Shown here: piece by piece, positions 23,851 through 34,890 of the stretch
How positions within the stretch are numbered: the first letter of the stretch is position 1
How the letters are laid out: each line of letters opens with the position of its first letter
Source: Prorocentrum cordatum
Taxonomy: Eukaryota > Sar > Dinophyceae > Prorocentrales > Prorocentraceae
Length of the DNA stretch: 64,000 bases
Reading direction: 5' to 3'
Assembly (NCBI GenBank): GCA_963575745.1
Contig: CAUYUJ010000689.1
Coordinates: 17,501 to 81,500 of the forward strand
Translations under genes and position numbers: made by a program
Notes under the pieces: generated by a model
Seen by the model: only the letters and a program-made list of their open reading frames with translations
What the model was told of the DNA's origin: nothing
Database searches by the model: none

Positions 23851-24935
23851 AGTTCGTCAGTTTAGTATCTGTCGGCGCTGCCTCTGGCGCGGAGTACTCA
23901 GTGGGGCAGATGCAGAGCGTGTGGGGCGCGCTCAGCTTGGGGCACCGCTTCGCGAGGAAGAAGACCGACGTTCGCGCGTTCGTCCTCTCAGCGGAGCTCT
24001 TCCCGCCCAGCGTCGTCAAGCAAGGCGTCAAGGCGAGGCTGTGCGAGCAGTTGCCGTGCGACGAGGCGAAGTTCAAGCGAGTCATCGAGTTCTCTTTGCA
24101 GAAGAGGCAGAAGGATGACATCCTCATCTTCCTCGACGGCAGGAGCCGCGCGAATCGCCGGGTCAGTGAGGCCCTCGAGGCCAAGTTGGAGTCAGGAGGC
24201 CCCCGCGCTTTCGTTGAGTGCTGGATCGTGTGCGAGCAGCCAAACAAGAAGGAGGATCCGCGGTCCCCGGCCAGGGCGCACAGCTACACCAAGAACAACA
24301 GGGAGACGGCGATCTTCTCGCTGCCAGTCAAGGGCCAGCGGAAGGTGGTGCACCGTTCGGAGTTCAACGCGCGCGGCGAGTCCTCGACCGCAGACGCGAC
24401 GTACACTGGCGCCACAATGCGGCGTCTTTCCGAGCTCCCTCGCCTGAGCTACGAGACCAAGGCGAGCATCCTGGGAGCTGCATCTTGCGCTGGCGTTGAC
24501 GGCGCCAAGCCGAGGATTCCGCGCCTGCAGGCAGACATCGATTCGAAGGGCCACCCGTTCTCGTATGACTAGGTGAAGCCCATCAGCCTGTGGCAGACGA
24601 TCATGGGGCACCGCAGCGTGACCCGCATCGTGGACTTCACTCCAGGCTCTGGCGCCTTGGCTGTCGCTGCCGCTGGCGCAATGGAGTGCGAAGGCGTCGC
24701 TTGCAACGAGGACCATCGGGGCTGGCTCGACTCCATCGTGGACAGGTGCGTGATGTACAAGGCGGGCCAGGAGGAGGGGTGCGCGCATCAATTGGGCGGC
24801 GACGCCGACTTCGTCGAGAAAGCTAGCAAGTATTTCAGCGGAAACATGATGGAGGCGAAACGTCTGCTGATGCCGCTGGTCGACGAGGTCGGCGGGGGCG
24901 AGGATGAGGACGAGGACGAGGATGACGAAGAGTAG
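23847..24935 (+). CDS. C-terminal methyltransferase-like region, DxTPGSG motif
   Basis: The frame changes by one at the AAAAA of 23842-23846, so this is probably the continuation of the upstream ORF. Residues run KFVSLVSVGAASGAEYSVGQ onward to a TAG at 24570-24572, and the same frame then reads VKPISLWQTIMGHRSV. Directly after comes VDFTPGSGALAVAA, followed by GVACNEDHRGWLDS. These resemble the glycine-rich SAM-binding motif I and the acidic/His loop of class I DNA methyltransferase-like folds. The protein ends in an acidic tail (GEDEDEDEDDEE) and TAG at 24933-24935. A catalytic (D/N)PPY motif was not seen, so activity is unproven. The terminal GAGGATGACGAAGAGTAG is repeated at 8.06 and 50.12 kb. 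Confidence 0.6.
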
Positions 24936-25215
24936 GCGACACACTGCCTCTGGCGTGCCACGACGTGTGCATGCGACGCAGCTGCCACCAGCTGCTGCAC
25001 GGCGCCCCATGCTTCCTGGCCAGGGCCGGTCTTCCTCGTCCTGGTTTGACTCTGACTTTTGGCCGCCGCGCGCGGAAGTCTCGGTTCGGAAAAAATAATA
25101 TCGTCCCCGACGACTCGCCGCCTCTCCGACGACTTCCCGACGACTCCCCGACTCTCAGACTCTCAGACTCCCCGACTCCCGACTCCCCGACCGACTTCCC
25201 CGACTCCCCGATTTC
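24925..25215 (+). repeat. gene-tail module, copy 2, with GACTCCCC array
   Basis: The end of the methyltransferase-like gene (ATGACGAAGAGTAGGCGAC) is followed by a 14-nt element. Next comes GTTTGACTCTGACTTTTGGC and a GACTCCCCGACTC array at 25105-25215. The order matches 8.06-8.6 kb. The following 25215-25448 stretch has no gene that I can support. Confidence 0.7.
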
Positions 25216-25448
25216 GAGGAATATTGGGATCTGCCCTCAATTTCCAAAGTGCCCCGTGGTCCCCGGACTGTCCATGAGGTGCTGCTGGTACTCGTTCCTT
25301 TGCTGGCAACGCTAGCGTCGGATGCCAGCTTAGTGCAAGTGCGAAGTTGAGGTGGCCTGAAAACGGCCGAAGGGCACCATCCGTAGCAATTTGATCTCAA
25401 GCCCTTCCCGACGCCCTTCGCGACTCCTTCCCGACGCTCTTCCAAGCT

Positions 25449-26041
25449 ATGGCCCTTCAAGACGCAGAGTACTGCAATGCAGTACTCAGCGTCTTTGATC
25501 AAGGAGCCGAAGGAGGAGCCCATCATCAACAACGAGCAGAATGCCGCAGCAGCAGGATGCCGCAGCAGCAGGCGGAGGAGCCGAAGGAGCAGGAGCAGGC
25601 AGTGGAAGACGCTGCCTCTGGCGCAGAAGGTGGCGCTGCCTCTGGCGCCGAAGGTGGCGAGCAGGAGGGGGGGGGGGGGCGAAGGAGCAGAAGAAGGCAG
25701 TGGAAGACGCTGCCTCTGGCGCAGAAGGTGGCGCTGCCTCTGGCGCGGAAGGTGGCGACTCGGGGATCTGGCAGTGTCAAGAGAGGAGCGTCGCCAGAAG
25801 ATTCGCCTGGATCGACATGGGCTCAGACATGCGCCAGAAACTATATGTTGCGATGCGCGACTATTACGCGGCCCCCCCAGGCCCTGCTCACCATATGCCC
25901 ATCGTCTACTACGCTGACAAGGGTGGCACCCGCAAGTGGTGCGCGGACATGCAGACAATGACGCAGGCCCGCTGTTGGCCTGACGGGGGCCGCTGGGGGG
26001 CGACGAGCAAGATTCGCCAGATCGTTTTGCTTCGAGACTAG
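25449..26041 (+). CDS. small gene with acidic AASGAEGG linker, unknown function
   Basis: The ATG at 25449 opens MALQDAEYCNAVLSVFDQ. A Gln/Glu stretch follows, then VEDAASGAEGGAASGAEGG. A G10 run at 25671-25680 shifts the frame, after which the same linker is repeated (KEQKKAVEDAASGAEGG). The unique C-terminal part reads CQERSVARRFAWIDMGSDMR, then YYADKGGTRKWCADMQTMTQ, ending LLRD and TAG. The duplicated linker is an internal tandem duplication of about 100 bp containing four 14-nt elements. The C-terminal region is rich in Trp, Tyr and Cys and looks like a real domain, but I do not recognise it. The G run may be an assembly length error. Confidence 0.5.
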
Positions 26042-26261
26042 CTCGGTCGTAAAAGCACGTTTTCCCGCTGGGCTCCTTTTGAGCCTTTTGGCGCCATTGG
26101 TTGGCGCCCGCCCTGCCACGGGGGGGGCGCCGCATGAGCGTCCAGGCTGGCCAGTTGCACGTGGCTAAAGACACCAGATGGGAGTGGGAAGAGGGAAGAG
26201 GTGGAGAAAGGAGGAGGGCGAGGATTGTGGAGACCGAACGGAAGCGTTGCTCTTGAATCAA

Positions 26262-27242
26262 GAGGCGTTAGTTTTGGTAGGGTCCTGTTTCGTTGCCCTT
26301 AGCGTCTCGTTTAGTTTTGGTAGGGGCATGTTAAGTTTTCTTTGGGTCTCGTTTACTTTGGGTAGGGTCCTGTTTAGTTTTCCGATGATCTCGTTCAGTT
26401 TTGGTAGGGTCCTGTTTAGTTGTCCCAGGGTCTCGTTTAGTTTTGGTGGGGTCCTGTTGAGTTGTCCTAGGGTCTCGTTTAGTTTTGCCAGGGTCTGTCC
26501 CCCCCCCCCCCTCTTTTCCTAGGGTCTACAGTTTTTGTAAGGTCATGTTGAGTTGTCCTAGGGTCTCGTTTAGTTTTGGTAGGGCCATGTTCAGTTTTCC
26601 TACGCTCTCGTTTAGTTTTGGCACGGTCCTGTTTAGTTTTCCTAGGGTCTCGTTTAGCTTTGCTTGGGCCTTGCTTAGTTTTCCGTTGGTCTCGTTTAGT
26701 TGTGGCATGGTCGTATTTCGTTGTCCTAAGGTCTCGTTTAGTTTTGCTAGGGCCTTGTTTCGTTTTCCTAGGGTCTCGTTTATTGTTGTTAGGGTCATGT
26801 TTAGTTTTCCGAAGGGTCTCGTTTAGTTTTGCTGGTTCTATGTAGTTCTCATTGAGTTTTTGTGCAGTTGTCCTAGGGTATTGTGTAGTTTCCATCCGTT
26901 TTGTTTAAATGTCCCACGGTCTTGTTTAGTTTTCCTCTTGTTTAGTTTCCCTATGGTCTGGTTTAGGTCTAGTTGCCGAGGGGCTCGTCTGATTTTCTTG
27001 CGGTCTTGTTTAGTTTTCGTCTGGTGAGGTTTAGTTGTTTTAGGGCCTGGTCTGGTTTTCATAAGGTATTGTATGTGTTTTCCTCTGGTCTTGTCTACTT
27101 GTCCTACGGTCTTGTCTAGTTGTCCTAGGGTCTTGTTTAATGTTACTAGGGTATGGTCTTGTTGTCCTAGGGCCTTGTATGGTCTTATCGTGTTTTCCTA
27201 GTTTGGGTCTTGTCTAGTTGTCCTACGGTCTTGTTTAGCTGT

Positions 27243-27245
<3 letters not shown>
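26262..27245 (-). repeat. 21-bp satellite array 6, inverted
   Basis: Same family as at 10.5 and 18.7 kb but on the other strand (TTTAGTTTTGGTAGGGTCC and TTTAGTTGTCCTAGGGTCTCG on +). Units diverge towards 27 kb. A C run at 26500-26510 interrupts it. The segment 26042-26260 just before shows no gene. Confidence 0.95.

Positions 27246-27300
<55 letters not shown>
27246..27300. repeat. T55 homopolymer tract
   Basis: An uninterrupted run of T at the end of the inverted satellite array, possibly the A-tail of a retroposed minus-strand unit. Its length is unreliable in any assembly. Confidence 0.9.
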
Positions 27301-27329
27301 CTCCCCCATAGTTTTCCTAGGGTCTTCCA

Positions 27330-27475
27330 TAGTTTCTCTCACTGGTAGTGTTTCGTTTTCCCCTGGTGGTGTTTATTTTTCTCCTGGTCGTGTTTAGTTT
27401 TTTCCATGGCTCGTTTTGTTTTCTCCTGGTCGTGTTTATTTTTTCACGGTCGCGTAGAATTTTCCCTGGTCAGCG
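27330..27475 (-). repeat. diverged 21-bp subfamily
   Basis: Units on + read TTTTCTCCTGGTCGTGTTTA. The complement, CTAAACACGACCAGGAG plus AAAA, is also 21 bp and aligns with the main unit CTAAACGAGACCCTAGG plus AAAA. The same subfamily forms an array at 48.7-49.06 kb. The sequence from 27475 to 27875 carries three 14-nt elements and no assured ORF. Confidence 0.7.
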
Positions 27476-27875
27476 CCGCCGTCGTCGTCGCTATCATCGC
27501 GCTTCGTCGAGCTCGCTGTTGCCCCATAGCCGGTTTGGCACAAGCCGAGCGTCGCGCATCTGGGGCGCGCCGCGATCGGGGGCGCTGCGCCGGGTGATGC
27601 GCGTGCCGCTTTATTTTGAATTCGGGGGTTATCTACAAGAAAAACCGGCAGCAGCGAGTGCGGGGCAGTCGTTGCCGTCGCGGGGGCATTGCGAACAAAC
27701 CCGCAGCGGCGGAGCGTCCAGCGCCGAGAAGAAATATCTGCCAGTGGCGAGGGCGGCGCTGCCTCTGGCGCATCGTCGTTGAAGGGGTGGTGTTGCCTCT
27801 GGCGCATCTGGCAAGGGTGGTGCTGCCTCTGGCGCGGCGCGGAGAAAACGCAGGGCGGTTCAGTCTCGCGAGGGC

Positions 27876-30357
27876 GTGACCGAGGCGAGAACGAGTCGGA
27901 CAGTGACCGACTCGGATGAGCAGCACTTCGCCAAGCATTCTCCTTGCAACAAGGCGTTCTGTATCAGATGCGATTTTCACCGACGGCGCAAAACGTGCGC
28001 GGCGCTATCTCTCTTGCCGAATGGTTCGTCGTGGCTGGCTGCAGGCGAGCATCGCGGCCAGTGGGGGTTGGGTTGCCGAGTGCGCGCGAAGGCTGCGGCC
28101 GTAGGGCGGACAAGTTCAGACGGCAGGTTCTCCAAGTTTGCTTCTTTCAAGGTCCGCCCTGTGACAGGCTTCCACGCGAGATTCCAAGTGGAACAGCACC
28201 AGAGGTCAGCAGCGCATCGACACGCAGCGGGAGTGAAGCAGGTCGAAAGATTATGCGCAGAATTCTCGCCTAAGTCACTGCCTCTGGCGTGCGAAGATGT
28301 TCCTTCAGCAGAAAAGATGGGGGGGCATGGCGGCGGCAGACGCTGCGCTTCTGCGGGGAGATGCGCCGTCGGCCGCGGAATGGAGGGATGCTTGGGCGAT
28401 GCTCTCTGAGACGTCTTCTCTGCGCAAGCGCGCTCGCGCGCAGCGGAAGCAGTTCTCCGCAGACGATCCGACGGAGGAGAGAACTCGGAAACGCAGGCGC
28501 AAGCAGCTCTGCGTGATGGCGGAGGTACATCGCGTGGAAACTCGCGAGGTGCTGCGGAACGCCACAGCGATATCTTTATCCGTGGACGAGTCGAAGTACC
28601 GCAAGATCGTTAGATATCGCGCTGACGTGCCCGCCCCTGTCGGCGGCGGCGTCGCTCAGAACGCGGGGGCTTCAGGCTATTGCCGCTCTGGCGTGCTCGG
28701 CATCCTCGATTGCAGGAAGTCGCGCAGCGGAGTCTGAGGAGGACCACGCCGCGTTTGCCGCCAAGCAGCTCGGCAGTTTTTTCACGAGGTTCTGCGCGCC
28801 ACTGTGGCGGGGCCGAAGAAAAGCGCTGCCTCTGGCGTGCGATGAGTCGCTGAAGTCGCACGTTTTGGCGACCGTCACCAGTATTGCAGCAGATGGTGCC
28901 GCGAAGGAACGACGAGCAGTGTTTCTCGCTGCCCGGGAGCTCTTTCCAAACCTCCTCATCGTGATTCGAGGCCCCCCGCATGCCACGCGCATCGCGAGCC
29001 AATCCTTGCGCTGCGACGACGCGTTCGGTGAGGCGCGGAGCGAGCTTTTCGATGGCCGGCACGCCCTGGCGCCAGACATCATGAACAGCGACAAGTGGAG
29101 AGATTTGTTCGTGGCCATTCAAGAGGATAACATCGCGCCTGTGGCGCGAGCTGGCCTTGGTCGCAAGCCTTTGGAAGCAGTCGTGCGGAATCTTTCCTTC
29201 GCCGAGCAAGGATTCGATTCCACGGCGGGGCCAGTCGGGGAGATTGCGCTGATTTTGTTGCCAGTTGCGACTTTGCTGGCGCACATATCATCGGACAAAC
29301 GTCACGAGAGCGAAAAGCGTGAGCGGGCCCTGACTTTATTGAGAAAGTTTGACACTAAGTTTTGCTTGGCTGTCGGCGTGTCCGCGGATTGGGGCATCAT
29401 TTGCAATTGTTTTTTGCGTTTGTTCGACGTTGCCAACCACGACATCGCTTCATCGCATTTGCAGATCGATTGCATGGTGGAGACATTGGGCGCTGTCTTC
29501 AAGGGCGGGCGTGCGTTTCAGACCCTCAGGCAGGCTGCCCCTGGCGCCGCCGCCGCCATGCTGGCTGCCTCTGGCGCCGCCGCCGCGAGCGCCGAACCGC
29601 TGCCATGCGTGGGTGCGCACGGGGAGGCGCCCGGCTTCATCGCGACCACCGTGATGTCAGACCTTCGGGGGAAGTATATTTTCTTGGCTGCTGGGAAGCC
29701 CGCGTTGCTCTGGGGTGGTCCTCTGGGCGCCCACAAGGCAGAGTTGCTCGAGAGAGTGCAGAATGCGGCCTGCTTGACGAAAGATCGTCTTCTTGCAGAT
29801 TTTCCTCAAAATGACATCCGCTCGGCAGTATCGATGTTCGATCGCCGCATCATTCGGAAAGGATTCGGGGATCCGCCCTCTCTGCAGACGCGGAGGTTCA
29901 TTCTCCGAGGCGTGGGCAAAGTAGCCGCGGCGCTCGGTTGCGACGAGGTGGCGGCCCAGCTCCAGTACCGCGACGTCATCCCCTTCATGCTGGAGCAGTT
30001 CTCTGCTGGCAAGTCTCTGGCAGAGAAAACCAATCAGGAAGCGTGGGCTCGTTTGCTCGACGATGCGTTCTGGCACCTGGCGTGTCCGAAGCGTTTGGTA
30101 AATGCGTCCAGTGCCCTCCGCAAACTCATCTTTTTTATATTTCCATAGAGGACGGCGAGTGCGCAGTGGAGCGCGATTTCGCGTTCCTGCGGAACGAGCA
30201 AGCGGAGCATCGCACGTCAAACCATGACTTCCTCGACGATGCCCTGATCGCGAAGCTCAGTGGTCCGCGAACCGTCGCTGAGTTCGAGGATTTCGCTTCA
30301 CTGTCCAGAGCAGAGCTCGCACCCTATTCTCGAAAGTGCGCCTGCCTCTGGCGGTAG
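27876..30357 (+). CDS. zinc-finger, hAT-transposase-like gene with frameshifts
   Basis: An N-terminal Cys/His region (CIRCDFHRRRKTC, then FHARFQVEQHQRSAAHRHA) resembles TTF- or BED-type zinc fingers that precede hAT transposases. The frame shifts at a G7 run near 28320, again near 28650-28720, and near 30130. SLSVDESKYRKIVRYR (about 28575) resembles the first DDE-region Asp of hAT proteins. The main ORF then runs to 30148 with helical text (HIASSHLQIDCMVETLGAVF; SVSMFDRRIIRKGFG-like). The last frame ends CACLWR at 30357, where the 14-nt element supplies the stop region. A C-terminal hAT dimerisation block was not identified. The gene may be domesticated or decayed; no terminal inverted repeats were seen. 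Homology is tentative. Confidence 0.45.
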
Positions 30358-30359
30358 CT

Positions 30360-30958
30360 CTACGGCGCGCGCTGTGGGCATTGCAATCCCGCCGCCACGC
30401 GCGCGGCCAGTCTCAAGAGGGCCGAAAAAAGAGGCCCCCTGCGCCGCGCTAGTCTTGGCGTTCTCGCCGCTGCCCGCTCGGCCGTGCAGTGCAAGCGCGC
30501 GCGCCCCCGGCGCAGCGCTACATCCTGGCGCAGGCGCGTATCGGAGCGCCCGCTGGAACGATGCTTCGCAAAAGTCTCACGACCGATCTGCGAGCAACAT
30601 CCCTGGCGTGACGCAGGTTCGGGCCGCGCCAGGTGGCGCTTCCCTGCAGCCTCCGGGCGTTGACCTCGCCGCCAAGCGGGGTGCTCGTTTGGCGCCCCAG
30701 GGTCCTTCACCGCACAGCCAGGTGGCGGTGCTCGCTGCCTCTGGCGCTATTGGTGATTTGCGACTGCGGGGCTCCGGAGAAGTGAAGGGGGCTCGCAGAT
30801 GCGCGGCGGGCGTTTCTTTGGTTGTTGCCAGGGATCTCGCCGTTCTTCACGGCGAGGCGGCGCTGGCTGCTGATGCGGACGTGGCAGTATCGTTCCTGAA
30901 CATCGCGGCGCTGGGTCTGGACGTCGTCGCCAGTGCTCCACTGTCTGTTGTCAGTTAA
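30360..30958 (+). other. Ala/Pro-rich open frame, weak gene candidate
   Basis: The frame open from 30260 to 30958 reads ASGAIGDLRLRGSGEVKGA and AVLHGEAALAADADVAVSFL near its end, including one 14-nt element in the AASGA frame. The texture is only moderately protein-like. Sequence from 30960 to 31400 has short frames on both strands (for example + 30974-31261, ASKIVVGAAGEPASGGVSSG), without a recognisable domain. Confidence 0.3.
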
Positions 30959-31399
30959 GCCCCAGGTCATTTATTGCCGAGCCAATGTATCAGACATACC
31001 AGGGCATGCGAAGGAAAGGCCAAGCTCTTCGTGGAGGAGAGGCTGGACGTGGAGTGCCCATCTGCGCGCGGCGCACTGCGGCGCATCGAGCGCGCGCCTG
31101 CAAGTAAGATCGTCGTGGGAGCTGCCGGTGAGCCTGCCTCTGGCGGCGTTTCCTCTGGCAGGCTCTTGGGCGCGGTGAACTGGGCCCTCTCCGTTCGCAA
31201 GACTTGGAGCGAGGTAGGTCCGAAGGTTCTCAGCGTTGACGGGGCGCGCTTGCGAGCCTGAGGCGGCAAGCGTTGTCTTCGCCATCCCCGTCGCCCTCGC
31301 CGTCGCAAGCTGTCGCCTTCCAGCAGGTCCTGCCAGCTGCTGCTGCTGCATGTTGCCCCACCTCCCCCTCCTGCTTCTCCTCCTGCCTCTCCTCGTCGA

Positions 31400-32035
31400 T
31401 CTGCGAGCGCCAAATTTCCGAGCAGCGAAATTGCGAGGCTCAGCTGCGAAACCAAAAAAAGCTTTGAGGCTTAATTTTGAAAAACAGGAAAGTTGCGAGG
31501 TACCATTTGAACAAAAAGACGGTTTCAGGCTTTTTTATATAATATAAAAAAAACAAAAAAAAGTGCGAGGCCCTATTTGGAAGGAAAACATGGCAGGCCC
31601 AATGTTGAAATATATAAAGATCTGAGGCCCACTTTTTTAAAAGGGAAAGGGAGGCTCAATTTCGGAAATAAAAGCGGCGAGACATTTTTCCTTCAGCAAA
31701 AGGAAAATTGCGAGCCGCCAAAAAGTTGGAAACTAATCAAGTTGCGATGGTAAAAAAATACCGTTTGAAAAAAACATAAAGTTGCGAGGCCCACTTTTGC
31801 AAACCATAAGTGTTGCCGCAAAAGCTTAGCAACGCAATGAAGTTGCGCTGTGAACATTGCGGAACAAGCGGCGAGGAAAAATGTTGAAATCAATTGAAGC
31901 AGTTTTTTTTTTTTTTTTAGAAAAAAAAAAGTTGTGGCTCGTGGAAAATTTCGAGGGCAAATTGCAGAAACGCTGCGAGAGGAAAAAAAATGTAAAACAT
32001 GCATTGCGGCCCATGGTTACTATTACAATTGGGTG
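31400..32035 (+). repeat. AT-rich repeat with GCGAGGCCC words, left arm
   Basis: Composition drops sharply to AT-rich. Degenerate 45-65-bp units contain GTTGCGAGGCCCACTTTTG or similar words near 31430, 31490, 31562, 31625 and 31782, separated by A runs. The opposite orientation of the same word appears at 34.4-34.9 kb. Confidence 0.7.
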
Positions 32036-32073
32036 CCAATTTTTGATGCCCAGATGAGGGGCAGGACGTCGAC

Positions 32074-32262
32074 ATGATGGACCTCAACGCGCTGATCGAG
32101 CTCGGCAAGCGCAAAGAGGCCCCTGGCGGCGAAGGTGGAGTACGCGGACCCAAGGGGCGCCAGGTGGCAGAGGCAGCAGACGAAGCCGAGGACACATTGA
32201 ACCAAGTGGAGACCGCGCTCCGCGGAAAAGGCGTTGCAGCGGTGCTGACCCTGCCCCGTTAA
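32074..32262 (+). CDS. short ORF, possible exon or gene relic
   Basis: The ATG opens MMDLNALIELGKRKEAPGGE and ends at a TAA after 62 codons. It is GC-rich and helical (VAEAADEAEDTLNQVETALR) inside an AT-rich repeat island, so it is probably a fragment of a coding gene carried into or left inside the island. No domain is recognised. Confidence 0.35.
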   Translation: MMDLNALIELGKRKEAPGGEGGVRGPKGRQVAEAADEAEDTLNQVETALRGKGVAAVLTLPR

Positions 32263-32319
32263 AAAATGAGGTCCAAATTCTCCCTTTATTTAAAAATGCC
32301 CCTGCCACAAACGTGCTGG

Positions 32320-34125
32320 AAAAATTGTTTAAAAAAATAAAATTGCCCGTGCGGCGATTTTTTTTTAGAAAAAAAAAAAAACAGCATTATGAAACAAATC
32401 AAATTATCGGTTGTGCATAAATTGTGAGTACAAAACAAGTTTTTTTGGTTTTTTAGTATTTAAAAAATTGTCGGGTGGATTGTTTTTGTGGGGAAACTAA
32501 AGTTGTCGGTGCGAGGGGCTTATTTAAAAAAGTTCGGGGGAAAAAAAATGCTGGGCGGAGGAATTTTTGGGGAAAAAACAAAGTTGTCGGCGCGACATGT
32601 TATATATATATATATATATATATATAGATATATATAAAAACTGCCTGGTGGAAACATAATCTCGAAAAAAAAAAAGTTGTCGCTGCCGGAACTCTATTGA
32701 ATCTATATTGAAAGAAAGTCGCCGGATTGCACACTTTGCTGAAAACATAAAGTTGTCGTTGCCGCCAGTTTATTGAACAATTTGGGAAAATCAAGTTGTC
32801 GGCTGGATTATTGTTCTGAAAAAAATAATCAAGTTGTCGCTGCCGCAACTTTATTGAACAACTTTTGAAAACAAAAATGAAGTTGTCGGGTGGAAAAATA
32901 CAAATCAAAGTTGTCGCTGCCACAAGTTCATTGAACAAATTGTGAAAACACACATAAAGTTGTCGACAGGAAAAAATATGAAAACATTAAAGTTGTTGCT
33001 GCCACAACTTGATAGAAAAAATGCGAACCCAAGAATGTTGTCGGGTGGAATTTGTTTTTGAAAAGAGATAATAAAAATCAAACTGTCGCTGCCGCAACTT
33101 TCTTGAAACAAATTGAAAACAATAAAGCTGTCGGGTGAGATTTTTTTTGGGAACAATAAAATTGCGGAGGCGGTTGTGGAAGAAGAAAATGAGGAGTCAT
33201 GTCTTATGTCATCAAATTTCGAAGCCGGCTGAGATAAGCGAGCATGAAATCTGCATGTTGGGCTCTTGAATCGTGGGCCTCATTTAACGCCAATATGTAG
33301 CCGCAACTCAACATCCCAACATGAGGATTTCATGTTCGCTTATTTCACCCGGTTCTGCAAAAAAGGTGATGAGCGAACGCGGAATCGGCGCGTTGGCCAA
33401 CTGAGTTGTCGCATCTTGGTCCGAGGAGTTCGGCAGCGGAAGAATTTTTGGAAAAGACAAAAAGTTGTCGGGGGGGAAAATTATTGTTTAAAAAATGAAG
33501 TAGTCGGCGGGACAATTGCATTATTATTCTTTGTTTTTGAAAAGTTGTCGGGCGGGAAAAATTCGGAAACGGAAAAGTCGTCGCTACCACAACTGCATTG
33601 ACAAGCGTTTGAAAGGAATAGAGCTGTCGGGTGGAATTTTTTTTGAAAAAAGTTTTCGCCACCACAGATTAGTTGTGCGCATTTTGAAAACAAGAAAGTT
33701 GCCGGGTGGAAGCAATTTTGAATGCAAAAAAAAGAGTTGGCGATGCCGCACATTTATTAAGACCATGTTTAAAACAAAAAAAAACAACGAAAAAAGTTGC
33801 CGGGTGGGGGAAGCATCGAGAAACATGCAGTTGTCGCTACCACAACTGTATTGAAACAAATTTGAAAAAAAAAAAAAAGTTGCGGGGTGGGAACAAGATT
33901 TAGGAAACAAAAAGGTGTCGCTACCACAACTTTATCGAAAACGTGTTGGACAAAGAAAACAACAAAAAAAACGTTGCCAGGTGGGAAGAATTTTTAGAAA
34001 ATTTGAGTCGTCGATGCCACAATTTTTCCGTAAAATGTTCGGGGGGAAAAGTTGCCAGGGGGGGCGACACTTGCGATGAAAAATAAAGTTGTCGCCGCCG
34101 CAAAAAAAATGGCGGGGCGGCGGGC
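32320..34125 (+). repeat. AT-rich array of alternating hairpin units
   Basis: Two unit types alternate. Type 1 is AAAGTTGTCGCTGCC followed by GCAACTTTATTGAAC and an A-rich tail; type 2 is AAGTTGTCGGGTGGAA. Type 1 is self-complementary: the arms AAGTTGT and ACAACTT pair at 32989-33010, and CAGTTGT and ACAACTG pair at 33828-33848. Other copies carry one mismatch. TA dinucleotides occur at 32600-32625. No gene is supported in this stretch. Confidence 0.75.
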
Positions 34126-34194
34126 AAATTTCGAGGGCCAAATGGAATTGCGGAGGGGGCTGTGCAAGGGCCACGCGTCGGGGCGGACCGCGCG

Positions 34195-34352
34195 TCGATG
34201 CAGCGGGGTCACGTCAAGGAGCGGCGCGCCAAGCGAAGCACTACGTCGACCATAGTTTGCTCAGCTTCCCGGGGCAGCGCAAGCGCGAGGTGCCCTTCGC
34301 GGTGCCCGCCAAGTGTTCTTTGTGTCCGCCGAAGTTGGCCATCGTTATATAT
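34195..34352 (+). pseudogene. fragment of the gene at 22.15 kb
   Basis: Translation gives HYVDHSLLSFPGQRKREVPF and AVPAKCSLCPPKLAIV. These match YVDQALLIFLELRKREVSLA and VPAQCSLIAPLAIA at 22.21-22.31 kb. The DNA match is strong from the GTCAAGGA word on and stops at TTGGCCATCG. It is a single internal piece without start or stop. Confidence 0.8.
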
Positions 34353-34379
34353 GCGTGAATAAAGGTTTCCTTTTGTATG

Positions 34380-34527
34380 TATGTATATATGTATATATAC
34401 GCTATTATTATTATTCTTTCTGCCTCTCAATTTTATGGCTTTCAAAATATTGCGCATCCTTTTTTTTGAATGTGAAAATTGGGCCTCGCAGGTTAAGCAA
34501 TTTATGTCATTGAAAACTTGCGTCTCT

Positions 34528-34589
<62 letters not shown>

Positions 34590-34890
34590 GTGCGACATTG
34601 GGCATGCAACTGTTAGTTTTTGCAGACGTATCCCCTTCGCGTTGCTTTTCTCACAGTTGGGGCGCATCTTTAGTATTTCCAAACAAAAAAATGGAGTTCG
34701 CATGTTTTTGTTCCTTTCTTTCTCTCTCTCTCTCTCTGTCTCTTGTTTATGCATTTTTCTCCAAAGCTGGGCTTATTTTTCTCGCTTGCAACATTGGGCT
34801 TCAGATTTTTTGTTTTTGTTTTGTTTTCCCCAAAGGGGGGCCTCGCATTTGTTTCTCAAAATTGGGCGTGCGCTTTTCTTTTTCTTTTCT
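34380..34890 (-). repeat. AT-rich repeat, inverted right arm, with CT microsatellite
   Basis: Words such as AAATTGGGCCTCGC occur near 34476, 34655, 34790, 34835 and 34860. They are the reverse complement of the GCGAGGCCC words at 31.4-32.0 kb. A (CT)n tract fills 34527-34582 and a shorter one lies near 34722. Confidence 0.65.

Noticed and set aside
31826-33910. Minus-strand Phe/Ser-rich ORFs in the AT-rich island
   Set aside because: They are translations of A runs and the hairpin repeat, with no domain and no continuity.
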